Shown in pieces: positions 1 through 5,212 of a DNA stretch of 5,212 nt. The stretch spans positions 1-5,212 of the forward strand of contig ONFW01000197.1 of NCBI GenBank assembly GCA_900317215.1, written 5' to 3'. The notes beneath the pieces are model-generated. The model had not been told where the DNA came from and did not search any database. It worked only from the letters and a program-made list of their open reading frames with translations. This stretch comes from an uncultured Eubacteriales bacterium (GTDB lineage Bacteria > Bacillota > Clostridia > Oscillospirales > Acutalibacteraceae). Position numbers and translations under genes: made by a program. Position 1 is the stretch's first letter. The number at the start of each line of letters is the position of its first letter.

Positions 1-3000
1 AAAAGGTCTCGGCTTTTACAGTGTTCAGATCGCTCAGATCAAGCTCTGTTATGGATGCACAATCCATAAAGGTCTGCTGAAAATCGATAACATTGCACAG
101 ATCAAGCCCTGTAAAGTCAATGCTCTCAACTTTTTGGCAGTTATAGAACATTGTCATCATGCTTGTGTTTTTTCTCAGGTCAAGTCCTGAAAGATCTATA
201 GAAACGATCTCCGTGCAGTCTTTGAACATTGAGCTTGTGGTAGTCACGTTTGAGGTGTCAAGTCCGCTCAGTGTTATTTCAGTTAAAGAGGTGCAGCCCT
301 CAAACATTGAGTCCATACTCGTGACCTTAGAGGTATCAAGAACTGTGATATCAATAACGGGTAAAGATTTGCAGAACGCGAACATATGGTACATATTCAC
401 AGCTCTCGAGCTGTCCAGTAAGCTGAGATCTATGCTTGAAAGAGACTCGCAGTTCATGAACATCTCACTCATATCCGAAAGCCTCGAGGTATCTATCCCC
501 TCAAGATCTATCGAACTGCAGGCTGACAGGCCGTAGAAAAGGTAATGGGCATCGTCAGAAAGAAAGACCTTTCTTGCGTCTGTCCACCAATAGACCGTTC
601 CCTCCGATATCCATGCATAGATCTTATACGCACTGGTCCTATCGTCAACACGCACTGCGCCGTTTTCTATTTTTTCGTACGCTTCCTCGTCTGTTCCGGA
701 GAATTTTTTGAAGCCTGTTATATTTTCAACATTAGCCACATCCAGCAGGATAGACCTATGCGCCCCTCCGTCAAAGAATGCACAGGTGGTAGGAGCATCA
801 GTGCTGACCACTATATTAGGCAGGATCGGCACCTTATCGCCGTCAGTATCCGCTCCGTCTCCGCTCCTGCTGCGTACATCACCGCTGTCAAGCTCATCGG
901 GTGCAGCCTTAGCGCCGCCGGTGTTGTTCTGATCCGAGCCTGTTCCTGAATTATTCTGCTCCTGATAGCGTCCGCTGCTGTCGTTGTCTATCCATTTTTT
1001 GACAATGGTTATCGTGCCGTTTTCCTTGTTCGGAACAAGGAAATATCCGTATTCGTCCTTCTCGAGCCCGTCTATGGTAACTACGCCGTACTTGTCTATC
1101 GTCACGGCATGGGGCGTATCGTCAAGCTGATAGCCGTCCGGAACATAGGTCTCACAAAGAACATAGCTGCCGGACTCAAGGTCTGAGAAGGTTATTATAC
1201 CGTTTGAGGGTGTGGTACGCTCAAGATCATATTCCGTTCCTCTGAGGGAGGTTCCCTTAAGCTCAAATACAGCGCCCTCAATGGGCATTTTATAGGTATA
1301 GCCCTCCTTGACGAGTGAGAAGGAATGAAGCCTTTCGTTGAAGATAGAATAAACACCCTTGTCGCTTTTTGTAATGCTGTCGGTATCCTTCTCTCCCTTG
1401 CTCATATCCACAGTTATAGTAAACTCACCGCCGTCGCCTACCTCTACCCTGTAAACGGTTTCGCTCTTAATATAGCCGGGAGCTTCGCTGACCTCTGTGA
1501 GAGTATAGCTTCCCTTTTCAATGTTCTCAAAGATAACTCTTCCGTTTTCAGAGGTTATGAACTCATTATAATCCGTGCCGTAATCCGATTTTCCTGCAAG
1601 GTTGAAAACTACTCCGTTTATAAGCCTGCCGTTGCCTGTGAAATCTCTTTTATAAAAATAGACATTGGAATGTACACGCGGCTCATCAGTTACTACAATG
1701 CTCCCGTTCTGCGGTCTTTCACCGTCAAGATATACATCGCCCTTAGAATCTATAATAACCGTCATAGGCGCAAACAGAGGCAGATAATCCTCACTGCCTT
1801 GTGTTTCAGTGAGTGTGTACGAGCCTTTTTCAATATTCTTGAAGGTCAACTGTCCGTATCTGTCTGTTGTCAAGGACTCATCTACGGCTGTTCCGTAGTC
1901 GGATTCACCCTCCAGCCTGAACTCTATGCCCTTGACAGGAGTTTCATTATCTGAGGAATCAAGCTTCAGAATAGCGATATCAGCCATTATACGGTAATTC
2001 ACCTTTGTAAAGCCGTGGAAAATATAGAAGTCCTGAATGACACCGTCATCTTCTATGACCGTATCGGAAAGATAGACCTGATTATACGCCGCAGGGTCAG
2101 CTACTCCGCTTTCATCGGAATCGGGCGCCTTCATATTCACTATCGCAGAAACAGAGCTTGCAGGTCCGAGAACAAAGTCGTTCCCCTCACTGTCCTTTCT
2201 CACATCTATCGCAAAGGCTTTAGCCTTGGATATATCTCCGAATTCCGCCTCCGTCTTCCAGACTTTTTCACCGTCCCTCACTTCGTCAAGGTCAGGTTTT
2301 TCCGAAAGATCAAGCCCGTCGACCGAGCTGTAGTATACTACAGGCGCTGCTCCTCTGAGCCTCATCTGAGAAACATCAATGCTCTTAAGCTCTCCGTGGA
2401 AGCTGCTGTGACGTTCACTGTCGGAATAGTTCTCCAGACTGTCATAGAAAACAATATCCTTTGAGCTGCTGTCGAGATCTGAAGAAAAGCGCAGTCTGTA
2501 GCTGTATCCCCCGCTCCGGCCTACGGTTGTTTCGGCGGAATAGCTTGTTTCTCCCTCTGACTTAACTGATTTTGACAGACCGAGAGAAGCCGCCAGAACA
2601 ACATCGACTACAGCGCTATGCTCTGCGTACTGAAAACGGTCGCCCTCCGAGCTGTCATCAAGATGAGCCATGAGATTGCTTTCGGTTATTTTTCCTCCGC
2701 TATCGGGAAAACCGTCCGTTATGGCATTATTACCGGTTTCAAATGCTATTGAATTAAGTATCAGCCTTCCGTAGTCAATAATGCTCTCCCATGTATACAC
2801 CGATGAGAAGGTCAGTGTTGCAGTGTCAAACTGTTCTTTTATCTTGATGACCATTAATGTCCGCCCATTATCGTTGTAATTGGAGATCAGAAAAAGATCG
2901 AAATCAGACTGAGTAAGATAACCGTTGTTTGTTTTTATTGCAACAGTATCAAGCACGGGCTCAAGTCCTATCGGAAGAAGATCATAGAAGCAGCCTCCAT

Positions 3001-4987
3001 CCTGAGTTATGTAGCCCATACCGCTGCTGCTTATGTATTCCTCTGAAATCTGCGCTTTCCAGTTTATCGTAACAGACTGTGTGATATTGCTGTTTTTTAT
3101 GCCTGTAACGGTCTTGCTGATATTGACCTCCTTTGAGAAGCCCGCTATATAATCACGACCCGTAATATCCTTGGCAAAGCAGACATTTCCGTCATAATCC
3201 GTAACAAGAAAATGACCGTAATTTGTGATCCATGCCATATCTCTGCTGCCTGTTATATCAAGTATATCCTGTGAGCGCTTGAGCTTGAGATAAGGATATA
3301 CCTCCATTTGCGTGCGATAGTGGGCATTCGAGGTGCGTACACGGTAGCCGGTACAGTTTTCTCTGAACCATACCTTTCCGAAGGATATTCCCGTCACATA
3401 ACGGGCATCCTCGGTATACTCGCCGTTGTAAAGGTTATAGCTTGCCACGTTTTCGACCCATTCGTCGCTTCCGTCGAACTTGGCATCAAAGTAAAGAACA
3501 TCATCTTCATTAAAGGTACCTGTCGACATTACAAAGCGCATGGTCTTGTCGTTATATACACAGTCATTTATCTTGACACGATAGGTAAGATATTCTATCT
3601 CATAGTCATCCTTGCCTATCGGTGTCGTTCCGGGAGGGATAGTTATTACCTCCTCCTTGGTTGTAATTTCATCACAGTAGAAGAAGGTATCATCTGTTAT
3701 GGTATAGTTGACCTTTCGCTTGCCGTAATTGCTGTAATCATCGGGAGAAGCATTCTGTTCAAGAGTTCTCGGGTATGGCATTCCTATGGTATAGAAGCAA
3801 TATTTCAAATTACCGTCAAGATATTCAAGCTGACCGTTCTTGAATTCCTCAAGACGGTAATCAGCTATCTTCCACTCCTTATGAAAATGCTCCTGCCATG
3901 ATGTTGTTCCGTAAAGCCATGAATTCCAGTTATATGGCGGATAGATGAAAACAGGCGTGTCGTAGATATATTCCTCCTGAGCCGACTCCGAGGTCGGTTC
4001 ATCAAGCTCATCCTTCGGAGTAACGGTCGCCTTTACAGTATCGGTCAGTGTATACTGCTCAAGAGGAAGATAAACCAGCTTGGAATGTCTTGTGAGAACA
4101 TAATCCCAGCGATAACCGCTGCTCCTGAGATTTTCGACCTGACTGATATTTGAAAAAGTAGTCTGCCCTGACATCTTGTAGCCTACTATCTCTGTACCGT
4201 TTTCCGGCATGCGGGACTTGAGTTTGAAGCTGTAAGGCTGGGTTGCATCGATATAGCTTGCTACAGTCCACACAATATAGAGATAGTTGTCGGCATCATC
4301 AGGCTTCAAGCCCCAATCCTGCTGCCAGACTGTATACATCTGATCCGGCTTTGCGATCTCGGTCTTCCGGATACTTGCATAAGTATTGATTCGGGCATTA
4401 TAGCTCACGGTCTGCTGAGAGAGCGAAAGTCCGCTGCGGCTGATCGAAAGTCCGGCAAAGCAATCGTCCGTGCATGACATATCCTCGTATTCAAAGGTGG
4501 TTTTTGTAGTCTCATAGGTAAATTCAAAATAGCCGTTCTGTGCTGCCGAGATCGAATGAGTATTTGATACAATGACCTCAGAGTCCTGATATTCATAGGC
4601 AAAATCGTTCATTGCCGTGGCTTCCCTCTTTGAAGGGAGAGAAATAGAAAAGGTGTCTGCGTAACGCTCGTTCCTGTCCTTTATGAACCTCTTTGGCAGT
4701 GTGATACGAATTCCGCCTGCAGGAATATTCCCGACTCCAGAAAAGGAATAGACAAGCCTGAACAGAAACCTGTGCCCCTTATTTGAATCTATAGGAGTCC
4801 AGACATATCCGTCATCCTTTTCATCAGCACCGCTGATGAATAACAGATCAAATTTATTGACTACTATACCGATATCCTCATCGGCTTTGACCGAATTATA
4901 AAGAGCTATCGGAAAAGCAGTCAGGAGCAGCATCAATGCCGTAAAAACAGAAATAAATCTATATGACAGCTTTTTAAAAGATCTCAT
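1..4987 (-). CDS. Giant secreted surface protein with SpaA/Cna-B modules and BspA-type leucine-rich repeats (N-terminal 1662 residues; 3' end outside window)
   Basis: Seen: one minus-strand frame from ATG at 4987 to the left edge, 1662 codons, no stop or frameshift, plus one base of the next codon. The start is supported by AAAGGA nine bases upstream and by the signal peptide that follows at once. Domain order: signal peptide 1-35; unassigned beta-rich region 36-620; beta-sandwich-like segments 621-802 and 803-1002; SpaA/Cna-B modules 1003-1105, 1106-1220 and 1221-1322; KKW strand and linker 1323-1384; pre-repeat segment 1385-1482; 26-residue repeats from 1483. Family knowledge: such modules occur in sortase-anchored adhesins and pilins of Gram-positive bacteria, where Cna-B domains make rigid stalks and BspA repeats have been linked to host or matrix binding. 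Inference: the protein is exported and displayed on the cell, acting in adhesion or surface interaction. The ligand is unknown. No wall anchor is visible because the C-terminus is missing. It appears to be transcribed from its own promoter. Confidence 0.95.
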   Translation of the reverse strand, partial: MRSFKKLSYRFISVFTALMLLLTAFPIALYNSVKADEDIGIVVNKFDLLFISGADEKDDGYVWTPIDSNKGHRFLFRLVYSFSGVGNIPAGGIRITLPKRFIKDRNERYADTFSISLPSKREATAMNDFAYEYQDSEVIVSNTHSISAAQNGYFEFTYETTKTTFEYEDMSCTDDCFAGLSISRSGLSLSQQTVSYNARINTYASIRKTEIAKPDQMYTVWQQDWGLKPDDADNYLYIVWTVASYIDATQPYSFKLKSRMPENGTEIVGYKMSGQTTFSNISQVENLRSSGYRWDYVLTRHSKLVYLPLEQYTLTDTVKATVTPKDELDEPTSESAQEEYIYDTPVFIYPPYNWNSWLYGTTSWQEHFHKEWKIADYRLEEFKNGQLEYLDGNLKYCFYTIGMPYPRTLEQNASPDDYSNYGKRKVNYTITDDTFFYCDEITTKEEVITIPPGTTPIGKDDYEIEYLTYRVKINDCVYNDKTMRFVMSTGTFNEDDVLYFDAKFDGSDEWVENVASYNLYNGEYTEDARYVTGISFGKVWFRENCTGYRVRTSNAHYRTQMEVYPYLKLKRSQDILDITGSRDMAWITNYGHFLVTDYDGNVCFAKDITGRDYIAGFSKEVNISKTVTGIKNSNITQSVTINWKAQISEEYISSSGMGYITQDGGCFYDLLPIGLEPVLDTVAIKTNNGYLTQSDFDLFLISNYNDNGRTLMVIKIKEQFDTATLTFSSVYTWESIIDYGRLILNSIAFETGNNAITDGFPDSGGKITESNLMAHLDDSSEGDRFQYAEHSAVVDVVLAASLGLSKSVKSEGETSYSAETTVGRSGGYSYRLRFSSDLDSSSKDIVFYDSLENYSDSERHSSFHGELKSIDVSQMRLRGAAPVVYYSSVDGLDLSEKPDLDEVRDGEKVWKTEAEFGDISKAKAFAIDVRKDSEGNDFVLGPASSVSAIVNMKAPDSDESGVADPAAYNQVYLSDTVIEDDGVIQDFYIFHGFTKVNYRIMADIAILKLDSSDNETPVKGIEFRLEGESDYGTAVDESLTTDRYGQLTFKNIEKGSYTLTETQGSEDYLPLFAPMTVIIDSKGDVYLDGERPQNGSIVVTDEPRVHSNVYFYKRDFTGNGRLINGVVFNLAGKSDYGTDYNEFITSENGRVIFENIEKGSYTLTEVSEAPGYIKSETVYRVEVGDGGEFTITVDMSKGEKDTDSITKSDKGVYSIFNERLHSFSLVKEGYTYKMPIEGAVFELKGTSLRGTEYDLERTTPSNGIITFSDLESGSYVLCETYVPDGYQLDDTPHAVTIDKYGVVTIDGLEKDEYGYFLVPNKENGTITIVKKWIDNDSSGRYQEQNNSGTGSDQNNTGGAKAAPDELDSGDVRSRSGDGADTDGDKVPILPNIVVSTDAPTTCAFFDGGAHRSILLDVANVENITGFKKFSGTDEEAYEKIENGAVRVDDRTSAYKIYAWISEGTVYWWTDARKVFLSDDAHYLFYGLSACSSIDLEGIDTSRLSDMSEMFMNCESLSSIDLSLLDSSRAVNMYHMFAFCKSLPVIDITVLDTSKVTSMDSMFEGCTSLTEITLSGLDTSNVTTTSSMFKDCTEIVSIDLSGLDLRKNTSMMTMFYNCQKVESIDFTGLDLCNVIDFQQTFMDCASITELDLSDLNTVKAETF
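2..541 (-). repeat. BspA-type leucine-rich repeat array, 26-residue (78-bp) period, six full units and a seventh cut by the window
   Basis: Units begin at 541, 463, 385, 307, 229, 151 and 73, exactly 78 bases apart. The consensus is MF-x2-C-x-S-L-x2-I-D-L-S-x-L-D-T-S-x-V-T-x-M-x2, matching the DUF285/BspA-like leucine-rich repeat of bacterial surface proteins. Unit 1 has LF instead of MF. Unit 4, starting MFEGCTSL, with TLSGLDTSNVT, is closest to consensus, whereas units 5-7 drift at the DTSxVT position. The repeats are alike in protein but clearly diverged in DNA, so this is an old array, not a recent expansion. Family knowledge: these repeats form a solenoid, and in BspA of Tannerella they have been linked to fibronectin and fibrinogen binding. 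The ligand here is unknown. Confidence 0.9.
542..835 (-). other. Segment leading into the BspA-type repeats (residues 1385-1482)
   Basis: The segment begins with VPILPNIVVSTDAP (1386-1399), continues through ENITGFKKFSGTDEEAYEKI (1421-1440), and closes with KIYAWISEGTVYWWTDARKV (1455-1474), directly before repeat unit 1. From family knowledge, BspA-type repeat arrays in Firmicutes are often preceded by a short block with 'Y-x-W' and 'YWW-T-A' features, which probably caps the solenoid. Here it would act as the N-terminal cap. The cap role is inference; the adjacency and the motifs are seen. Confidence 0.5.
836..1021 (-). other. Orphan Cna-B-like 'KKW' strand and low-complexity linker (residues 1323-1384)
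   Basis: NGTITIVKKWIDND (1323-1336) looks like the first strand of a fourth Cna-B-type module. K1330 lies ten residues after N1320, the same spacing as from N1217 to K1227. The rest of such a module is not seen. Instead a stretch at about 1337-1384 is almost free of hydrophobic residues and rich in Asn, Gly, Ser, Asp and Gln, as in a flexible or disordered linker. This probably forms a hinge between the stalk and the repeat domain. Whether the strand pairs with later sequence is unknown. Confidence 0.6.
1022..1327 (-). other. SpaA/Cna-B prealbumin-like module 3 (residues 1221-1322)
   Basis: The first strand FSLVKEG has candidate K1227. It is followed by 'PIEGAVFELKGTS', then 'GIITFSDLESGSYVLCET' with E1279, and the characteristic 'VPDGYQLDDTPHAVTID' turn and strand. 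The last strand YFLVPNKE has candidate N1320. All three expected isopeptide residues are present, at the normal spacing (41 residues from Glu to Asn). The module is more diverged from modules 1 and 2 than those are from each other, and it has a cysteine (C1278) next to the catalytic-type Glu. Its predicted role is a stalk unit. Confidence 0.82.
1328..1672 (-). other. SpaA/Cna-B prealbumin-like module 2 (residues 1106-1220)
   Basis: The first strand NVYFYKRD carries candidate K1113. The core reads 'INGVVFNLAGKSDYGT', and NIEKGSYTLTEV holds E1165. A typical 'APGY' turn follows, and the last strand VYSIFNER carries candidate N1217. It is the closest relative of module 1: both share SDYGT and NIEKGSYTLTE at matching places, so they look like an old internal duplication. 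The Glu-to-acceptor distance is longer here (52 residues) because of an acidic, Lys-rich loop at about 1195-1210. Its predicted role is a covalently stabilised stalk unit. Confidence 0.82.
1673..1981 (-). other. SpaA/Cna-B prealbumin-like module 1 (residues 1003-1105), putative Lys-Asp isopeptide
   Basis: The module has the usual SpaA/Cna-B order. The first strand is IAILKLD, with candidate K1008. It continues through 'PVKGIEFRLEG' and 'YGQLTFKNIEKGSYTLTET', with catalytic-type E1061, to a final strand SIVVTDEP with D1101 where Asn is usual. The length of about 100 residues is normal for the family. In this family a Lys on the first strand bonds to an Asn or Asp on the last strand, helped by the Glu, giving a covalently locked domain. 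An Asp acceptor is the variant found in the Streptococcus pyogenes FbaB CnaB2 domain. The bond itself is predicted, not shown. Confidence 0.82.
1982..2581 (-). other. Second stalk segment preceding the Cna-B modules (residues 803-1002)
   Basis: The segment starts LSKSVKS (804-810) and contains YSYRLRFSSD (828-837), KDIVFYDSLENY (843-854) and ELKSIDVSQ (866-874). It ends with YNQVYLSDTVI (968-978) and a final strand leading into the first Cna-B module. From memory, the combination 'K-DIVFYDSLEN' followed by 'L-x-S-ID-VSQ' recurs directly upstream of SpaA/Cna-B modules in large surface proteins of Clostridia, so this looks like a conserved module, although I know no official name for it. It is about 200 residues long, has no catalytic motif, and probably acts as a spacer in the stalk. 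Confidence 0.45.
2582..3127 (-). other. Beta-sandwich-like stalk segment (residues 621-802)
   Basis: The segment opens with ISKTVTGI (623-630), followed by alternating strand-like sequence (NITQSVTINWKAQI, 634-647) and FYDLLPIGLEPVLD (667-680). That pattern of a strand with early Lys, then 'D-x-LP-x-GL-x-x-V', is typical of isopeptide-forming and DUF11-like beta-sandwich modules in Gram-positive adhesins. It ends near VVDVVLAASL (793-802). K625 is a possible isopeptide lysine by position, but I could not identify its partner residues with confidence. The assignment to this broad fold class is an inference from pattern, not a firm family match. Confidence 0.4.
3128..4882 (-). other. N-terminal extracellular region of unrecognised fold (residues 36-620)
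   Basis: About 585 residues rich in Tyr, Asp, Thr and Ser with alternating hydrophobic residues, which suggests beta-sheet. I see no catalytic motif and no membrane segment after the signal peptide. Possible sub-blocks: 36-160; 163-320, ending in YTLTDTVKATVTP (312-324); an acidic Pro/Glu-rich hinge at about 323-340; and 341-620, which contains PPGTTPIGKDDYEIEYLTY (451-469). From memory, similar phrases recur near the N-terminus of other large Cna-B proteins of gut Firmicutes, but I cannot attach a domain name. A C172-x3-C176 pair and scattered cysteines (397, 438, 476, 545, 603) are unusual for a Gram-positive surface protein. This is the most likely place for a binding head at the tip of the protein, by analogy with other adhesins. 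That role is inference. Confidence 0.5.
4883..4987 (-). other. Sec signal peptide of the surface protein (residues 1-35)
   Basis: The N-terminus begins MRSFKKLSYRF, with basic residues R2, K5, K6 and R10. A hydrophobic stretch follows over about residues 11-29 (ISVFTALMLLLTAFPIAL). A likely signal peptidase I site comes after V33-K34-A35, with mature sequence starting D36-E37. This is the usual n-, h- and c-region layout of a Sec signal and supports both export and the chosen start codon. No lipobox cysteine is present, so a lipoprotein is unlikely. The exact cleavage position is an inference. Confidence 0.88.
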
Positions 4988-4996
4988 TGCTCATCG

Positions 4997-5002
4997 TCCT
5001 TT
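4997..5002 (-). promoter_or_regulatory. Ribosome binding site of the surface-protein gene
   Basis: AAAGGA on the minus strand, with nine bases between it and the ATG at 4987. It decides between two overlapping ATGs. The other one, at 4994, lies only two bases from the AGGA and opens a frame that stops after six codons. Confidence 0.8.
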
Positions 5003-5045
5003 CATATACTATCAAACACCACAATACGATATTTAAGTTACTATA

Positions 5046-5074
5046 ATTATCTCATATTATTACAGACAAGTCAA
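5046..5074 (-). promoter_or_regulatory. Probable sigma-A-type promoter of the surface-protein gene
   Basis: On the minus strand TTGACT (5074-5069) is followed after exactly 17 bases by GATAAT (5051-5046). Each hexamer matches the vegetative consensus at five of six positions. Transcription would start near 5039, leaving an untranslated leader of about 50 bases. The region is AT-rich, and no riboswitch-like structure fits in so short a leader. Activity is inferred from sequence only. Confidence 0.7.
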
Positions 5075-5120
5075 TACAGGACACGAATTTCATGAAAATA
5101 AATACCAAATCCTGTAAGTC

Positions 5121-5164
5121 AAGTAGACAGCTTTACACGCAACGCACTGTAAAGCCGTCTACTT
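5121..5164. terminator. Long imperfect inverted repeat, possible transcription terminator or regulatory hairpin
   Basis: The left arm 5121-5137 (AAGTAGACAGCTTTACA) pairs with the right arm 5148-5164 (TGTAAAGCCGTCTACTT) at 16 of 17 positions around a 10-base loop. The one mismatch is A5129 against C5156. Two more pairs are possible outside it (5118-5119 with 5166-5167). Neither side has a proper T-run, so it is not a textbook intrinsic terminator. Its place upstream of a promoter suggests the end of a neighbouring transcript. An operator or other structured element is the alternative. Confidence 0.45.
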
Positions 5165-5212
5165 AACATAGTCTATCAGAAGGAATGAACATATAAAATG
5201 CAATGATCTGTC

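Larger units (their letters stand above)
4988..5212. other. Intergenic region upstream of the surface-protein gene
   Basis: AT-rich stretch of 225 bases carrying the ribosome binding site, promoter and inverted repeat listed separately. No start with a ribosome binding site opens a frame that stays open here. On the minus strand two frames entering from the right edge stay open until stops inside the inverted repeat (TAG at 5161-5159, TAA at 5165-5163). An upstream gene could therefore end here, but fewer than 20 codons are visible and they cannot be judged. Confidence 0.6.

Noticed and set aside
159..536. 125-codon plus-strand frame with an apparent periodic 'LEVS' pattern
   Set aside because: The periodicity is the 78-bp minus-strand leucine-rich repeat read antisense. 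It is not an independent repeat protein.
2..541. CRISPR-like or tandem DNA repeat array
   Set aside because: The 78-bp periodicity is coding and conserved at protein level only. There are no identical direct repeats or unique spacers.
545..949. Two overlapping plus-strand open frames (545-949 and 708-932)
   Set aside because: Both are antisense to the linker and pre-repeat segment of the large gene and show no coding motifs.
1325..1954. 209-codon open frame on the plus strand
   Set aside because: It lies wholly antisense to the Cna-B modules, whose minus-strand translation shows clear family motifs. The plus-strand product has no recognisable motif and no credible ribosome binding site.
2015..2464. 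149-codon plus-strand open frame
   Set aside because: It is antisense to the segment before the Cna-B modules, where the minus-strand frame is continuous and motif-bearing.
3308..3901. 197-codon open frame on the plus strand with hydrophobic stretches that could pass for membrane segments
   Set aside because: It is antisense to the N-terminal region of the surface protein. The hydrophobic look comes from reading Asp- and Tyr-rich minus-strand codons in reverse (GAT gives ATC, TAC gives GTA).
4059..4602. Short minus-strand open frames in another register (4059-4271 and 4405-4602)
   Set aside because: They overlap the large frame on the same strand in a different register, carry no motifs, and have no ribosome binding site of their own.
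4974..4994. Six-codon frame starting at the upstream ATG (4994) and overlapping the true start
   Set aside because: Its ATG lies only two bases from the AGGA, too close for efficient initiation, and the frame ends at a TAA at once. A translational leader role is possible but unsupported.
5096..5122. Second TTGACT on the minus strand (5122-5117) as an extra -35 element
   Set aside because: No acceptable -10 hexamer lies at 16-18 bases from it; the best sequence there is ATTTTC.

Overview
The window holds one gene and its upstream control region. A single open reading frame on the minus strand starts at 4987 and runs without a stop or frameshift to the left edge, giving 1662 codons. The gene continues beyond position 1, so only the N-terminal part of a very large protein is visible. 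I translated every codon by hand from the reverse complement, and the frame stays coherent throughout. Long open frames on the opposite strand are shadows of this gene.

The protein is an exported, multidomain cell-surface protein of adhesin type. In order it shows: a signal peptide (residues 1-35); about 585 residues of Tyr- and Asp-rich, probably beta-rich sequence that I cannot name (36-620); two further beta-sandwich-like segments (621-802 and 803-1002); three tandem SpaA/Cna-B prealbumin-like modules with recognisable isopeptide triads (1003-1322); an orphan 'KKW' strand followed by a low-complexity linker (1323-1384); a segment leading into the repeats (1385-1482); and a BspA-type leucine-rich repeat array with an exact 26-residue (78-bp) period (1483-1662), still running at the window edge. 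The layout suggests a self-crosslinked stalk carrying a repeat domain. Any sortase motif or other wall anchor would lie outside the window.

Upstream of the gene (4988-5212) are a good ribosome binding site, a near-consensus vegetative promoter with a 17-bp spacer, and, further out, a long imperfect inverted repeat that may end a neighbouring transcript. No gene can be supported in that 225-bp stretch.

The organism is most likely a Gram-positive gut or rumen Clostridia member (Ruminococcus/Eubacterium-like). The reasons are the Cna-B plus BspA repeat combination, the Gram-positive-style signal peptide, the AGGA ribosome binding site, the TTGACT/GATAAT promoter and the mixed codon usage. This assignment is inference; nothing in the window fixes the genus.
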